Source: Candidatus Poseidoniaceae archaeon (GTDB lineage Archaea; Thermoplasmatota; Poseidoniia; Poseidoniales; Poseidoniaceae). Taken from it: a stretch of 35,407 nt of DNA. The position numbers and the translations under genes were made by a program. Where the stretch lies: assembly GCA_030741455.1 (NCBI GenBank), contig JASLVI010000001.1:1-35407 (forward strand), given 5' to 3'. Positions 15,001-23,010 of the stretch are shown piece after piece (within the stretch, counting starts at the first letter, position 1; each line of letters begins with the position of its first letter). The notes under the pieces were generated by a model that did not search any database, was not told the DNA's origin, and saw nothing but the letters and a program-made list of their open reading frames with translations.

Positions 15001-17979
15001 CAATCGAGCAGGCAGGCCGATGACACGTGCCATTGTCACGTACGTTGTTGCGAATTCAGCGCATGTACCTTCATTCGCTACTTCAAGCATGAACTGTGCC
15101 AAGTCTTCACCGTCGACAAGTCCAGAACCATCGAAGTTAAGCTTGTATTCTGTGCTCGCATTTCCGTCTTTCAGATAGGTTTGCAAAGCAAGTGCCTGAT
15201 CGTAGGCATTGACGGCAGATGCGTCATTAATGACAGCACTTGTAATGTTGAATACAACAGAGCGAGAATCGCTCAGATCAGTGTAATAGGACGGCAGAGC
15301 CGTCTCATATGGGAAGCCTTGTCCGGCAATACTTGTACTTGCGAGAGTACTCCAATCGAAATAATACTCTGGCTGTTGAACAACGATCTCTTCGACAAAT
15401 CCTCCTTCAACTTCGTATCGATGCGTGTCGTTGGTTCTCGAGAGAACGACCGCAGAATCCGCCCAGAAAGAGACATTCGTCGTCGAGGCAGGAAGGGGTA
15501 ACGCTCCTTCACCAACAGGGAAATTGTAACTGATTTGCCACGTGATTGTATCGTTCGCGAAACTTGTACTTGCCATGTGTGTGAGATTCGTAAATGGAGG
15601 TATGACCTCCTCACCGGGATGAACTGCATTGTCGTGCGTGTATGAATTCCCAGTTGGAATATCATTGGTGTATTTTCGCCAGTACTTTTCGATGTCGAGA
15701 TCGACAACACCCGTTGTATTGTTCGCCCAGAAGATGACATCGTTTTGAGGAAGATCATCGGTCGGATCGAACAAATTGAACGGAGCACCTACACAATTGA
15801 AGAACCAAAATTGCTGAGGACATTCTGCACCATCGAGCATTCCCCCACCATCGGTATCGGGATTACGCCAATCTGAACCCGTAGCGTTCTCAACTGCATC
15901 AGGAATGCCATCATTATCAAAATCGTCAGGAAGAATATCGTCAGAAGGATCATTTTCTGGATTTGTACTATCGAAGTATTCGGTTCGATCGTCAACTCCT
16001 CCGCTATCTGTGTCGACCGACTGATAGTCCGTGACCCAAATGTCGGTCGAACCGTTGGTAATTCCAATGAAAGCAAGGTTGCAACCCGTTGTATTCTCAA
16101 AGTAGGAGTTGATTCCATCACCATCTGGATCAAGGGTATTGAAACATGGCTCAGTTGGATCTGTGTTGTCAAACACTTCGTCGTAATCGTTGACACCATC
16201 ACCATCGGTATCTGCTAGTGTAGGGTTGGAAAACCATCCATAGGTGCCGAGCAGTTCCTCCCAGTTTGCCAAACCATCACCATCGCTGTCCGTGAAGTCA
16301 TCGTCACAGTACGTACGTGTTGTTCCAATCGTACCATCCTGGTTTGCTGCAGTATGACAGAATGAACCGTTTCTGCTCTCGATGGACGTTGGAGTTCCAC
16401 TCGGTGAGGGATTGACCCCAAGCAATGCATTGCTGGTCAAAGATATCGCAAGATACGTGAACGTTGTATAAGTCCCTGAATTGTTGTAGTACCCAACTCC
16501 ACCACTTGGATTGAATCCACTTGCATCGGCAAGGAAGAGTTGGTTTGCTGTACTAAAGGAAACAAATGTGGTTGCAAAATTGACCAATGAATCACACGGA
16601 TCTGTCCCATGGCTAACGTTTCGCTCGTCGCCATCGTTTACTCCGCCAAAGTCAGTATCTGCGACATTCCATTCTGTGCAAGTAAGATTCTCTTCCCAAT
16701 TTTGAATTCCGTCGTTGTCTTCATCACCTGAGTCTTCTCTACGCGTTGGATCCGTTTCACCAGGATCGACGAGGCCGTTTCCATTCGCATCTTCATCACC
16801 ATCGTCGAACGCATCGCCATCCGTATTGTTGTCACGCGGGTCTGATGCTTGTGCAGGGTTTCCATATGCTCCGTTGATCTCGATGCCATCAGGAATTCCA
16901 TCGCTATCTGTATCCGAACTTGTTGGATCTGTCAACAACGTCAACGCCTCGTAGGAATCGTTCAAGCCGTCATTGTCGGTGTCACTGTCTTGTGGGTTTG
17001 TTGAAGTAATGCCGTCGACTTCTGCGGTAAGTGTAGCACATGCACCAGGACCAATGCCTTGTACAGGGTCACATGGAGATACTGTTTCAGTAGGGACTCC
17101 GTCTGGGCCAGGGCGGAAACAAGGAACTCCACCGCAGTTCGTAGTCCATGAAGGGTTCACATATTCCATGAGGTTGATCAATCCATCTCCGTCGGGGTCA
17201 CCATTTGCTCCATCAGCATTTGATGCACTTGTTGCATTGAGACCGTTTGCAGCTTCCCAACCGTCAGGCATTCCATCGCCATCGGTATCCCATCCATTCG
17301 GGTCTTCATCGGAAACACCATCGCCATCGTCATCGTTTGATGAACAATCTGCATCGCCATCATTGTCGGAATCTGAACCGTCAACCTGTCCATCTTTGTC
17401 ATCGTCAAATCCATTCGCACAGACGTTTCCTACAGGGTCCTCATCGCAGAGGATGGTGTTGCCTTGACCATCACTCCCAGTATCACCACAGAGTGGTTGG
17501 TTAAATTGCATGGAATCTTCTTCGTTCCAATCGTTAACAGGAATGGTCCCGTTCCACCAAACACCGTTGTCCAAAACACCAGTAGTAGCAGGATTGTCCC
17601 AATTTGAGGGTTGAAGGTAGGAATATTCCTGGAGATTTGACATTCCATCACCATCAGGATCGCCAACGGCTCCATCTCCACCTGTTGCAGACAATGGGTC
17701 AAGACCGTACTTCCACTCCCAACCATCTGGAAGACCGTCATTGTCAGAATCCCAATCGGTTGCTGCCGTATTGATGAGATATTCGAGACCATATGTTAGC
17801 CCATCACCATCCAAATCGGATGCCGCACTCACCTCTTCAGTGACAAAATCGATTGCCGTTAGTGTTGAAAGAACCATTAAGGCAACCAAAAAGATAGACT
17901 GCGCAACAGTTCGCCGTTGTGAACGGTCGAGTTTCATTGCGCCAGAAGGACCAACTTTCAGCGTTTCCGCATCAATCAT
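9022..17979 (-). CDS. Giant TSP3 / transglutaminase / Ig-like surface protein with C-terminal DUF4129
   Basis: The 2985-residue protein has an N-terminal hydrophobic signal or anchor (about residues 25-45). Many Ca2+-type D-rich repeats (DTDGDGMPDGWE and similar) follow from about residue 54 to 740. A transglutaminase-like papain-fold domain comes next with a full Cys-His-Asp triad: Cys973 in GTCAEFATTY, His1013 in GAQHLRTWAEV and Asp1039 in WVPFDPCP. Residues about 1060-2840 are a long series of Ig-like, Asn-rich domains (many N-x-S/T sites). A membrane helix (about 2847-2867, WTYVALIFIAAAVALGTVMY, then RRNR) is followed by a cytoplasmic region resembling DUF4129 (FNCYQNLCSTL, FETVREFEVAIRQATPG, ARYSREE). 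Transglutaminase plus DUF4129 is the TgpA-family combination, though there it is usually a multi-helix protein. The enzyme may crosslink or cleave envelope proteins; that is inference. A TATA-like box 26 nt upstream supports the ATG at 17979; Met15 is an alternative start. Confidence 0.9.
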   Translation of the reverse strand: MIDAETLKVGPSGAMKLDRSQRRTVAQSIFLVALMVLSTLTAIDFVTEEVSAASDLDGDGLTYGLEYLINTAATDWDSDNDGLPDGWEWKYGLDPLSATGGDGAVGDPDGDGMSNLQEYSYLQPSNWDNPATTGVLDNGVWWNGTIPVNDWNEEDSMQFNQPLCGDTGSDGQGNTILCDEDPVGNVCANGFDDDKDGQVDGSDSDNDGDADCSSNDDDGDGVSDEDPNGWDTDGDGMPDGWEAANGLNATSASNADGANGDPDGDGLINLMEYVNPSWTTNCGGVPCFRPGPDGVPTETVSPCDPVQGIGPGACATLTAEVDGITSTNPQDSDTDNDGLNDSYEALTLLTDPTSSDTDSDGIPDGIEINGAYGNPAQASDPRDNNTDGDAFDDGDEDANGNGLVDPGETDPTRREDSGDEDNDGIQNWEENLTCTEWNVADTDFGGVNDGDERNVSHGTDPCDSLVNFATTFVSFSTANQLFLADASGFNPSGGVGYYNNSGTYTTFTYLAISLTSNALLGVNPSPSGTPTSIESRNGSFCHTAANQDGTIGTTRTYCDDDFTDSDGDGLANWEELLGTYGWFSNPTLADTDGDGVNDYDEVFDNTDPTEPCFNTLDPDGDGINSYFENTTGCNLAFIGITNGSTDIWVTDYQSVDTDSGGVDDRTEYFDSTNPENDPSDDILPDDFDNDGIPDAVENATGSDWRNPDTDGGGMLDGAECPQQFWFFNCVGAPFNLFDPTDDLPQNDVIFWANNTTGVVDLDIEKYWRKYTNDIPTGNSYTHDNAVHPGEEVIPPFTNLTHMASTSFANDTITWQISYNFPVGEGALPLPASTTNVSFWADSAVVLSRTNDTHRYEVEGGFVEEIVVQQPEYYFDWSTLASTSIAGQGFPYETALPSYYTDLSDSRSVVFNITSAVINDASAVNAYDQALALQTYLKDGNASTEYKLNFDGSGLVDGEDLAQFMLEVANEGTCAEFATTYVTMARVIGLPARLVSGFKGGDWTGNGYAVGAQHLRTWAEVRIQQSSSAGGLDFGWVPFDPCPDAAELDVRNVLYSPTNFDRDGSDGNVTISGNLVFLENQTAIEQHIVRAYLVPLVPAFDGVGGLNTPERLLEVNVTDSNGFFTIEGAPVEMIEPGFGAIMIEVEQKGYVSGQTILTANSTVAGPANSWWMNVTDDATLNHTSPGAIDAPIVGAGATTTIEGFIGYEQQPFVDASLVVNSTVWLSFTSSVDGAQNLTTQVSPSGTWSFELTLDELETKTNVSATLGYDGWLQTEDGITGPTHHLRPVQKSFTLDIRDAPNLTATLEGPGVNSSLLLLNDDIWVNGTALTIGASPVGMSGNLSFSMRENNSGGEWTEIFNVSVNGAFSVQHFLNATDVNVAAGILEVRLRFYPDLYESTDDANLSTGDPFALVGILNFEVIATPQLRGEPTNILVQISDHMGVEVGLAVPGDYSFTFNNRWVNTTSDPDSSLITLSWQLDSSLRPNDYVFDIQYNGSDLYQPGTASESIRVQAEIGWNLTVLQDWTHLGNMTYIVGDIFDAQYTNEAVLGNDTVISMIMLDADGFPIDLANGMLDNATGAFNLSVVMPTTLPSNGYQVNVDFNFEAMAPPGGSYYRVVDSSTPPNPPVLPSLTIGIESEFLLEEERSAIEFVSGDQVLFNTTVFDVADKSNISDVTVEYIWDYGNSNQSLGTAVTDAEGNATFTWATSTLAPGDYVLQMLVVDDLTDPLAIGNSRRTGNSTFVDVTVQVPTDIRIDVLPSTITAGVPFNMQGQILDNDDPARSLISGVRLDVYWQSNPEELLRSGVPTLSNGSFNLTVPTDTSNNGTVRGPRTLVVEVLEDSSPYYLPSNVSSAIFVFGVTQLEGLQPGNPVLINRGETVNLSATLVESSFNFQPLGSREVTTKFHETWLPSVTTDGSGTANTSFTVPFTHPLGLIVVSYYYNGSSDLLPTQANLSSVTVRSLTFMVVDQITENPVAGSSFNVSGRVVSDNGSGLENRDGSTLISNVLFTINDLPTGFAVSNGSVQSGGFWTAVITLTPGFERGSHVLEASLVPTVNFYIGSKNNSTFDSRGFSVITFLKPSLDSLGQPSLNDRTERGTMLDVRIRLEDNLGQPLAGQQVTFSLPATNSTDEVSVSVNTFANGTANASLLVPFNASIGFSDVLVSYDGISGTTGVSGYNTSTEFVTLAETNMTILEHTESLVAGEMIYVNGTLLDDLGMPLYVDGVPSVAIVRLFIDGVPVASVQSDALTGAYSISYSVPESTTSGAHMVEVRFTGGRDWVDPVGIGDSVDPEFYLPSSASVDFNVSVPTQILLITPTGEVNREETMTVQGRLLDVVDNPLFEQSIDIYLNGIWMTNVSTDETGLFTAVIPVPADAALGPVSLDTKFNGTVFYLPSEASGTWTVFSQILVSVSIPSPLAVTDTTTITGSVLDNQLQPIEGHIVELKVDGFVLAQVTTGADGTYSYEWTVQDLFNFGDNLLEANSIAQGYYREGSANQTFFLAHRSAMTLEFNDGTDATRGDFWTFQGRLYDIDTVDQDGIAGENVLVYLDGVYIETLTTASDGTFEGQVYAQMDLERGNGHTIQVVFEGTQEHLSTLADGTVTVWADIVITIDSTSSPETVRSDETNPIRLTGSVAEVGGIGEVFENLVVYVGNGSNCINNFEGAVCFERVTVDWDVGNFSIDAVSPETMQPGARFISLDVPRDTALYTNGASQAHVVYIKVNADIEVEIDAIEENVDENVDGQVTIIAEDSKTGLPGIIVQVYLYAGNGSQLGEGKQYSTDENGVVDFAFNRDGTQYGDYSEYGRVSLKIIINDPRLSDRTIAEFDSVRDAGFAPEYEFEAEASEVSPWTYVALIFIAAAVALGTVMYRRNRQNELLSEMTEVFEYTAELLAAGDAIRESIFNCYQNLCSTLQTRGLLRRDFETVREFEVAIRQATPGISDEALESLDNMFEMARYSREELGPSHQQSAQGALDKMITELSYKKY

Positions 17980-18000
17980 GGTTTATGCTCGTCCCAATAG

Positions 18001-18010
18001 CACATAAGGG
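18001..18010 (-). promoter_or_regulatory. TATA-like box before the giant surface gene
   Basis: On the minus strand CCCTTATGTG is centred about 26 nt upstream of the ATG at 17979, the distance expected for an archaeal leaderless transcript. The 54-bp gap to the upstream 970-residue gene also permits read-through, so this may be an additional promoter. Confidence 0.35.
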
Positions 18011-18033
18011 AAATGGTGCGTTGTTCATACAAA

Positions 18034-20946
18034 CTAGGATTCATCATCGGTGGATTCGATATCAATAAGTTCCAATTCAATGTCGTCAAATTCCTCTTCT
18101 TCAGGCTCTTCTGGAGCCATCTCAGTCTCCTCAACACCTTCACTCTCAAGAACTTCATGCGTCGAAGGGTCAACCATCGCAGCAAACATTTGAGCCTTCA
18201 TCTTGTTTTGGCCACGACGATACAATCCAAATCCAGCGAGAACAAGAACAGAGAGGAATAATACAATCGTCGTAGGTTCTGGATCTTCGATTTCACTCAT
18301 AATCGAGTTGAGAAGTCCGGAACTATCGGTCTTAAACTCAAAGGTTGGCTTTTGGATGTAACAGAGACTATCGGTACACTCTTGGTAATTTGTAGGCGTC
18401 ACAGTGAGTTCAAACTCAACGATTTGGCCGCTCTTGACCTTCTCAGGAGCGGTGATTTGCATTGTGAAATCTTCGGATGAAAAGGCATCGAGAGTGAAGG
18501 AGATAATCTCTCCAGAATCAAGTGTAGCATCCCATTCAGCAGGCGCATTTACAGAGATAACAACATCGACTTCAACGTTGTTGAGGTTGTCAATTCGATA
18601 TTCGACATCGATGGTCTGGCCTGATGCGATACGACTGGTTTGAGACTTCTGCTCTACGACGAGGTTACCAGGAACGACTTCTTCAGCGACTTCGATTGTG
18701 AGTGGAAGATCGAAATATCGGGGCACCTCATCACCATCAGGTTCCTCCGCAACTTGAAGATACACTACATGTTTACCTGCCTCAACTTGCTGTCGAATCG
18801 TAACCTCAACTTCAACGTCAATGTACTGCCCACCAGCGAGCGGAGCTACAAGCACAATGTTCCCTTCAATGTCCGTAATTTCATACAACCAAGTTGCATA
18901 GGCAGGATCGTTGTCAATGTTGCGCTGCAAAGCTGCTGGATTCTTGATGACCCAATTTGTCGAGCCTGCATCAAGTGTCGAATCGGTAATTCGCACGTTG
19001 TATGTAACCGTCGAGCCCGGTGCAACAGGACCAATTTGGCCGAGCACACCCCCGTCGGAATCTGAGATGACTTCTCCAACAATTCCGTATGTTCGGTGAA
19101 CAGTCCATACGACAGGGGTGGTGAAGACCTCATCAACACTGTTGTCAGAGGTGACGCTTAGTCGGACAAGAGAAATATCGTCCGCTTCTCTATCTGATGG
19201 AGGATAGGCCTCAACCTTGATGATGAGTTTCTCTCCTTGACCAATGATGGGTGTCAAAGCGTCAACACCTTGCTCAACAAGTTCAGATCCTGTTCCATTG
19301 ACGAGGAACTTCAACGTCCATCCAGGCTCAATTTCTTGGATTCGAATTCGATAACTATCATCATCAAAACCAACGTTGCTGATGCTGAGATAGAAATCAC
19401 CTACTTTGTCATAATCAACGTAATGTGAGAGATTTTCATTGTACAACTCAGGTCGATCTGATGCAAAGATTTGCTTTTGTTGCTCGACATCATCATACAC
19501 ATCGATTTGAGGTGGCCCAAATTGATTGACCTTCTCAACATTCACTGGAATCGACACCTTACGGACTTGTGAGCCACTATCGGCACCACTTGTCGAGAAA
19601 GCGTACGCCTCGATGATGATTTGGTAATTATCATTGATGGTGCTGAGGTCTTCAGGCGCTTGTACGGTAAGGAGTGGATTGACACTCGATCCACCTCCAC
19701 TAAGCGTATATCCTCCCGGGCTGTCCCAATTAGGATCCGACCAACCTGCAGGTAAAGATTGTTGAAGTTCCATCTCGATACGAAGTTCTGAAGCTACTGA
19801 CCCCGTGTGGAGGACGGCGAATTCAACGGAGGATGTCTGTCCGGGAGCAACAAGCAACTTTGGAATCTGATTAACTGGGAATTCGATGAAGATATCATGT
19901 TCAAGGAACGTAATTCCTTGTGGATGATTGTATGTGACCTCATTCCCTTGCACATCCGTAATCGTAAGGTTCAATGGATATTCACCTGAATTAATTCCAG
20001 ATTCGTAGACAAAGGTTGTGTTTCCAACCAACCCTTCGTTATCGAGTTTGAGTTCATTGTTTTCAAACTCATGATTAAACGCTGGAGATTGAATGTTCGG
20101 TTTGTCGATATTAATTGAAACTGATTCGATATCACTGCGGCCGAACGCATCTCGAACATCAACCGTTAGTTGTATTTTCCTTTGCTCTACTCGATGCGTA
20201 GGAGACCATTCTGTCTTTTCAGTTTCGCTCCAACCATCGCCGACTTCATGGATTCTGACTTGGGAACCTGCGAGCGCATTCGCTCGAAGTTCAATCATGG
20301 AAAACCCATTCGCAACTTTTCCAGCATATGCAAGTTCGAGAGAACACGAACCAAACGGGTTACTTCCGCCAGATTCACATGATGCATCTGCGCTTACCTC
20401 GAGACGAAGGCTGTCACCATCTTCAACGAGAATACTTGCATCACCCAAATCGAGATCAAAGCGGTATGAGGAAAAACCACAGTTGCTGAGAAATCCTCCA
20501 CAAGGGTCCGTCAATTGTTCCGTCATTGTAGCAACAACCGATGATCCTGAGAAGAGTGTGAATGTTACATCTGCTGTTGAACTGTTATCTGAGCTCTGAA
20601 ATTTCATGAACGCTGTAACTTTCACAATCTGTCCCGACTTGCCTTTCACCGTAAGATCGGAGAGTAATTCATTGGTTGGAAATTCAAGGCCCGCACCAAG
20701 TACACTTGCGACCACTTCGCTACCAGCCGGTTCGATTGTTGTTATGAAATCAACAGGTTGGTTGTTAACACTTTTTTGATCCAGGTACAACTCATAATCA
20801 ACAAATCCACCCGATGAAGACATGGGTTGTGAAATCTCTTCAAGCACAACTGGAGGAGGATTTTCAATTGGTATTACAGCCAGAAAGAGCGCGATGAGTA
20901 CTGCGAATACAACGGGCTTTGAAGACATGGTCATGACATCCCTCAT
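18034..20946 (-). CDS. Large secreted, membrane-anchored Ig/NEW3-like protein
   Basis: The 970-residue protein has an N-terminal signal segment (KPVVFAVLIALFLAVIPI). A long beta-rich ectodomain follows, with at least two stretches like the NEW3/CARDB type of extracellular Ig fold (SSVEFAVLHTGSVASELRIE, later VEYRIDNLNNVEVDVVISVN). There is a C-terminal membrane helix (about 887-908, TTIVLFLSVLVLAGFGLY then RR) and a very acidic cytoplasmic tail of about 60 residues (EEPEEEEFDDIELELIDIES). A Cys-rich loop (SCESGGSNPFGSCS) may be disulfide-bonded. The ectodomain has no catalytic motif that I recognise. It lies 54 bp upstream of the giant transglutaminase gene on the same strand, so the two may be made together and form a surface complex. 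Start at the ATG at 20946; Met7 would give a shorter leader. Confidence 0.82.
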   Translation of the reverse strand: MRDVMTMSSKPVVFAVLIALFLAVIPIENPPPVVLEEISQPMSSSGGFVDYELYLDQKSVNNQPVDFITTIEPAGSEVVASVLGAGLEFPTNELLSDLTVKGKSGQIVKVTAFMKFQSSDNSSTADVTFTLFSGSSVVATMTEQLTDPCGGFLSNCGFSSYRFDLDLGDASILVEDGDSLRLEVSADASCESGGSNPFGSCSLELAYAGKVANGFSMIELRANALAGSQVRIHEVGDGWSETEKTEWSPTHRVEQRKIQLTVDVRDAFGRSDIESVSINIDKPNIQSPAFNHEFENNELKLDNEGLVGNTTFVYESGINSGEYPLNLTITDVQGNEVTYNHPQGITFLEHDIFIEFPVNQIPKLLVAPGQTSSVEFAVLHTGSVASELRIEMELQQSLPAGWSDPNWDSPGGYTLSGGGSSVNPLLTVQAPEDLSTINDNYQIIIEAYAFSTSGADSGSQVRKVSIPVNVEKVNQFGPPQIDVYDDVEQQKQIFASDRPELYNENLSHYVDYDKVGDFYLSISNVGFDDDSYRIRIQEIEPGWTLKFLVNGTGSELVEQGVDALTPIIGQGEKLIIKVEAYPPSDREADDISLVRLSVTSDNSVDEVFTTPVVWTVHRTYGIVGEVISDSDGGVLGQIGPVAPGSTVTYNVRITDSTLDAGSTNWVIKNPAALQRNIDNDPAYATWLYEITDIEGNIVLVAPLAGGQYIDVEVEVTIRQQVEAGKHVVYLQVAEEPDGDEVPRYFDLPLTIEVAEEVVPGNLVVEQKSQTSRIASGQTIDVEYRIDNLNNVEVDVVISVNAPAEWDATLDSGEIISFTLDAFSSEDFTMQITAPEKVKSGQIVEFELTVTPTNYQECTDSLCYIQKPTFEFKTDSSGLLNSIMSEIEDPEPTTIVLFLSVLVLAGFGLYRRGQNKMKAQMFAAMVDPSTHEVLESEGVEETEMAPEEPEEEEFDDIELELIDIESTDDES

Positions 20947-21021
20947 AACACCCGAAGAGAGCAGGCGTTAAACGGTTTTGCATGATTTGTGCGAACAAAT
21001 TGCGTTCCTTCACAAGTTTAT

Positions 21022-21108
21022 TGGTATCGAGGGAGGGATTTGAACCCTCGAACCCATCTGGGACCGGATCTTAAGCCCGGCGCCTTTGACCACCTCAGCC
21101 ACCTCGAT
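21022..21108 (-). tRNA. tRNA-Leu (anticodon UAA), CCA encoded
   Basis: On the minus strand the acceptor arms ATCGAGG (5') and CCTCGAT (3') pair over 7 bp, followed by discriminator A and an encoded CCA (21022-21024). The anticodon stem CCGGG/TCCGG closes the loop CTTAAGA, giving anticodon TAA at 21071-21073. A long variable arm (TCCCAGATGGG) and T-arm GAGGGTTCAAATCCCTC confirm a class II leucine tRNA. No intron is seen. It lies 31 bp after the SDR gene on the same strand. Confidence 0.95.
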
Positions 21109-21134
21109 GACAGGACGACTTGGCGCCTCTATGA

Positions 21135-21151
21135 AATCCTTACGAAGGATT
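21135..21151. repeat. Perfect 7-bp hairpin spanning the SDR stop codon
   Basis: AATCCTT (21135-21141) and AAGGATT (21145-21151) are perfect reverse complements with a 3-nt loop. The stop codon of the SDR gene (21140-21142 on the minus strand) is inside the hairpin, just upstream of tRNA-Leu. It could act in 3'-end formation or be chance. Confidence 0.4.
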
Positions 21152-21880
21152 AATGCTCCATCCACCATCAACAAAGAGTTCCTGCCCAGTGAGATACGGA
21201 GATACTGCAAAGAAGTACACTGCGCCAGCAACATCGCTTGGATCACCAGAGCGTTGAAGAGGAATTGATTGCACTATTTTGCTAAAATGTTCATGTTCCC
21301 AATCAGCCGATAAAATCGCACCAGGGGCGACACAATTTACGCGGATATTCGGAGCATATTCTCCTGCAAGATTGAGCATCAATTGACGAAGACCTGCTTT
21401 ACTCGAGGTATAATGCGAGAGTTGTTTCCACGCTTTACCCGCTGAAGTGTCGGTCAAGGCAATTATCGAACCGTTAACATCGGAAAGCGAAGTTTGCAAA
21501 CCTTGCGACAATTGAAGCGGGGCTTCGACGTGCAATCGGTTCAAAAAACGCATGGTTTCGAGTGACAATTCATCAACAGGAATTTGGCTATAGACCGAGG
21601 CATTGTGAACCAGAACATCCAATCCTCCACGCTGTTGGACAAAGGGATGGTTCGAAACCATTGAAATCAATTGATTGGTTTGCTCTTCATCCGAAAGATC
21701 ACCTTGCAGTAAGTCTGCTTTGCAACCTTTCTCAACCAGTTTAGATTTGAGCAATTCACCTGCTTCGCGAGAGGTCGATACGTGAATAAGAACTGCGTAA
21801 CCTTCTTCTGCAAATTTTTGGATGATGGACGCCCCAATACGTCGCCCGCTACCAGTCACGAAACACACCTTGGCTGGCAT
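21140..21880 (-). CDS. Short-chain dehydrogenase/reductase (possibly pteridine reductase-like)
   Basis: The 246-residue NAD(P)-dependent oxidoreductase has the cofactor motif VTGSGRRIGASI (residues 8-19), VHNAS (91-95), the catalytic pair Tyr157/Lys161 in HYTSSKAGL, and the PG motif NCVAPGAI. The RRIG variant of the glycine motif is typical of pteridine reductase/FolM-like SDRs and suggests NADPH use. FabG-like or other SDR functions are equally possible and the substrate is unknown. A TATA-like box 27 nt upstream of the ATG suggests leaderless translation. It is divergent from lipA. The tRNA-Leu gene follows 31 bp downstream. Confidence 0.85.
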   Translation of the reverse strand: MPAKVCFVTGSGRRIGASIIQKFAEEGYAVLIHVSTSREAGELLKSKLVEKGCKADLLQGDLSDEEQTNQLISMVSNHPFVQQRGGLDVLVHNASVYSQIPVDELSLETMRFLNRLHVEAPLQLSQGLQTSLSDVNGSIIALTDTSAGKAWKQLSHYTSSKAGLRQLMLNLAGEYAPNIRVNCVAPGAILSADWEHEHFSKIVQSIPLQRSGDPSDVAGAVYFFAVSPYLTGQELFVDGGWSINPS

Positions 21881-21903
21881 GAAATCCGCTCATCATCCTC
21901 ACA

Positions 21904-21910
21904 CATATAT
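21904..21910 (-). promoter_or_regulatory. TATA-like box for SDR gene
   Basis: On the minus strand ATATATG, within GCATATATGTGT, is centred about 27 nt upstream of the ATG at 21880, the spacing for a leaderless archaeal transcript. It lies in the 116-bp divergent region shared with lipA. Confidence 0.5.
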
Positions 21911-21996
21911 GCTCGTATCCTTGCAAATCATCGAATTACGCCCCTGCACACCTTTTTGATGTCCGTTCATGTGGCCTAAAACAAGGGGGGCATCGG

Positions 21997-23010
21997 ATGG
22001 CTAAAAATCTCAAAATGGCAAGCCAGAAACCATCACGTCCGCGACTCCCTTCATGGTTCCGAACAAAGTTGCCATCAGGCACACAGCAAGCCATGTTCAA
22101 TGATACAATGGATGCTGTCAAAGACAACCAACTTCACACCGTTTGTCAAGAAGCAAAATGCCCCAACATTCACGACTGCTGGTCAAGTGGTGATGCAACG
22201 TTTATGATCGCTGGAAAAGAATGCACACGTGGATGCCGTTTCTGTGCAGTAGGGACTCGAAAAACACCACCTCCATTGGATGTTGATGAACCTCAACACC
22301 TTGCTGATGCCGTAGCATCGATGAATCTCCGCCATGCGGTCATTACAGTTGTCAATCGTGATGACCTTGAAGACTCGGCAGCCGATCACTACAAACAATG
22401 TCTTGCTGCGGTTGCAGAACGAAGCCCACATGTGAGTTTGGAATTATTGTGCTCGGACCTTGCTGGTGATTTGAACGACCTCGCTCACTTACTTGAAGGA
22501 AGTCCATTACGTGTATTTGCCCACAATGTCGAGTGCGTACCACGCCTCGATTCCGTCGTTCGTGACCCTCGTGCATCGTTTGAACAGTCGATTTCAATCC
22601 TTCGAGAAGCGAAACGGCTCCGTCCGGATATGTTGACAAAATCATCGTTGATGGTTGGTGTTGGTGAAACTGATGAAGAAATCGTTGAGGCGATGAAACT
22701 GCTTCGTAATGCAGGTGTTGACTTATTGACGATTGGCCAATACCTTGCCCCCTCAAAGAATCATCTTGCTATCGACCGGTTTCCCGATCCTGAGTTGTAT
22801 GACATATGGGCGCAAAAAGCGATTGAAATGGGCTTTTCAGGTGTTGCAAGTGGACCTCTTGTCAGGTCTTCTTACAAGGCAGGCTTATTGATGCGAAAGA
22901 CGCTTGATGAAAACAATACTGAAGAAATGCCCGGCGCCTATGTGCTGGTTCAACCCAAACCAACGAACCAACATGCCTTAATGCCGAGTCATGGTGAGGT
23001 GGAACAATGA
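21997..23010 (+). CDS. lipA: Lipoyl synthase
   Basis: This radical-SAM enzyme inserts two sulfurs into the octanoyl group on lipoyl domains. The auxiliary-cluster cysteines are Cys50, Cys55 and Cys61 in VCQEAKCPNIHDCW. The radical-SAM CxxxCxxC is Cys76, Cys80 and Cys83 in CTRGCRFCAVG, and the C-terminal RSSY motif is present (PLVRSSYKAG). Length (337 aa) is normal for the family. A purine-rich AAGGGGGG precedes the ATG. It overlaps the E1alpha gene by 4 nt (ATGA), so it heads the operon of a lipoyl-dependent complex whose E2 is its obvious substrate. No octanoyltransferase (LipB/LipM) or lipoate ligase gene is in the window. Confidence 0.95.
   Translation: MAKNLKMASQKPSRPRLPSWFRTKLPSGTQQAMFNDTMDAVKDNQLHTVCQEAKCPNIHDCWSSGDATFMIAGKECTRGCRFCAVGTRKTPPPLDVDEPQHLADAVASMNLRHAVITVVNRDDLEDSAADHYKQCLAAVAERSPHVSLELLCSDLAGDLNDLAHLLEGSPLRVFAHNVECVPRLDSVVRDPRASFEQSISILREAKRLRPDMLTKSSLMVGVGETDEEIVEAMKLLRNAGVDLLTIGQYLAPSKNHLAIDRFPDPELYDIWAQKAIEMGFSGVASGPLVRSSYKAGLLMRKTLDENNTEEMPGAYVLVQPKPTNQHALMPSHGEVEQ

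Noticed and set aside
14201..15501. Long forward frames of about 200 codons inside the giant surface gene
   Set aside because: They lie wholly within the giant gene, which shows domain motifs throughout; the forward products have no recognisable features.
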